A stretch of DNA of 64,000 nucleotides. Source: Dactylonectria macrodidyma. Its lineage: Eukaryota > Ascomycota > Sordariomycetes > Hypocreales > Nectriaceae. The notes beneath the pieces are model-generated. The model worked only from the letters and a program-made list of their open reading frames with translations. It was not told where the DNA came from and did no database searches. A program made the translations under genes and the position numbers. Positions 63,302 through 64,000 of this stretch are shown here, piece by piece. The DNA lies in the NCBI GenBank assembly GCA_020744425.1, contig JAGMUV010000001.1:5642001-5706000 (forward strand). Reading direction: 5' to 3'. Numbering within the stretch: position 1 is the first letter of the stretch; each line of letters begins with the position of its first letter.

Positions 63302-64000
63302 CGTCTAGTGATGCCCCGATGCCGTTCGTTCCAGTGATTCCCTCCTGCCGACACCACGAAACGGGGGAGCGTCAAATCTCGATTCGAGACGCTTCTTGCA
63401 GTATTCCCGCGTACTGCCAGAATGCTACGCCACGTCTCCAGAGAAACCAGCGATGATGGTGTTGGGCGAGACGGGGAGGTTGGAAGAGTGGTTGGTCGTC
63501 TGTGTGAGTGAGTGCGAGGCGAGAAATGCAGTGCGCCTCGGGTATGGAACCGCGTGTCGGGGGGCCCTGGATTTATTTTCCCCAGGCCTTGACTTCCCCA
63601 GTGCCAGTGCGCCGCCCCCCTCCCCCCCGCAAAAGCGGCTATTAACTACCGTCGCTTAATGGACGACCAAATACGAAATTGCTACCATATGAAGTATCTG
63701 CAAACTTGTCGGGAAACTTTGTGCATGTTTTCTGTCTAACCTAGAATGATATTTCATATGACTTAGCAAGATCGTACTTTTTCCAGTGGCGTGTTTTGCA
63801 GCCCATCAGCGAAGCAACACCTCTGCAGTATCAAACCCCAAGGAAGCCCCGTGTCGAGGCATTTCTTCCATTACAACCAGATCCACTCCCATCATGACTG
63901 ACCCCGTGCCGCGCGCATGACACCAGACAGTCGCATAGCTCATCTCAACCCTTCGCTGGAATTTTCTCACAGCAGAAGCAGCAGATTCCAGTTGATGAAC
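63302..64000. other. Upstream region of the Zn2Cys6 gene, to window end
   Basis: About 700 bp with a C-rich stretch at 63610-63630 (CCGCCCCCCTCCCCCCCGC) and A/T-rich sequence around 63660-63780. Frames here are short and domain-free. Presumably the promoter of the regulator; the next gene lies outside the window. Confidence 0.45.

Overview
The window is nuclear DNA of a filamentous ascomycete, most likely a Sordariomycete and plausibly Hypocreales. The evidence is short GT-AG introns (about 50-130 nt) with CTAAC/CTGAC-like branch sites, dense genes on both strands separated by pyrimidine-rich leaders, and the gene content: PAC1/NudF, an extended Ser2, Isn1, GPI-anchored yapsin-type protease, FRE-type reductases and Zn2Cys6 regulators. 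I rebuilt 22 protein genes by hand-joining exons; every join listed keeps frame. There is also one tRNA-Val(AAC) and two copies of a small inverted-repeat element. No identification was checked by database search.

Layout. 1-9 kb: a small mitochondrial membrane protein, phosphoserine phosphatase (minus), PAPS reductase, the tRNA wybutosine enzyme TYW3, and the MICOS subunit Mic19 (minus). 9-12.6 kb is non-coding with a 22-G tract. 12.6-20.4 kb: a ferric-reductase-type flavocytochrome, a secreted arylsulfotransferase-like protein (minus) divergent from a 14-TM MFS exporter. 20.7-27.6 kb: tRNA-Val, meiotic cohesin Rec8, Rab escort protein Mrs6 (minus), exosome subunit Rrp43 (minus). After 3.6 kb without genes, 31-42 kb holds a second, larger ferric-reductase-like protein with a long insertion, an uncharacterised Cys/His-tailed protein, molybdopterin synthase large subunit (minus), an RBM5/10-like splicing factor and a GPI-anchored aspartic protease (minus). 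42-45.6 kb is low-complexity and geneless. 45.6-53.7 kb: IMP 5'-nucleotidase Isn1 (minus), LIS1/PAC1 (apparent GC-AG intron) and a cystathionine gamma-synthase-type enzyme.

54-63.3 kb is the most interesting part: a compact run of five genes in alternating orientation. These are an anion/sugar-acid type MFS permease, a short-chain polyol/ketose dehydrogenase, a class II ketose-(bis)phosphate aldolase, an RpiB-family sugar-phosphate isomerase and a Zn2Cys6 regulator. Two divergent promoters (permease/dehydrogenase and aldolase/isomerase) and the adjacent regulator suggest an inducible carbohydrate-catabolic cluster. The isomerase keeps the catalytic Cys but lacks both His residues that RpiB uses for ring opening, which points to an acyclic substrate such as a tetrulose phosphate. 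No kinase is present in the window, so the pathway is incomplete as seen. One copy of the small inverted-repeat element lies 57 bp beyond the permease stop codon, at the edge of this cluster; its better-preserved relative lies near the left end of the window.

Other links are modest. PAPS reductase and the cystathionine gamma-synthase both belong to sulfur assimilation but are 46 kb apart. The two reductases differ in architecture and are not paired.
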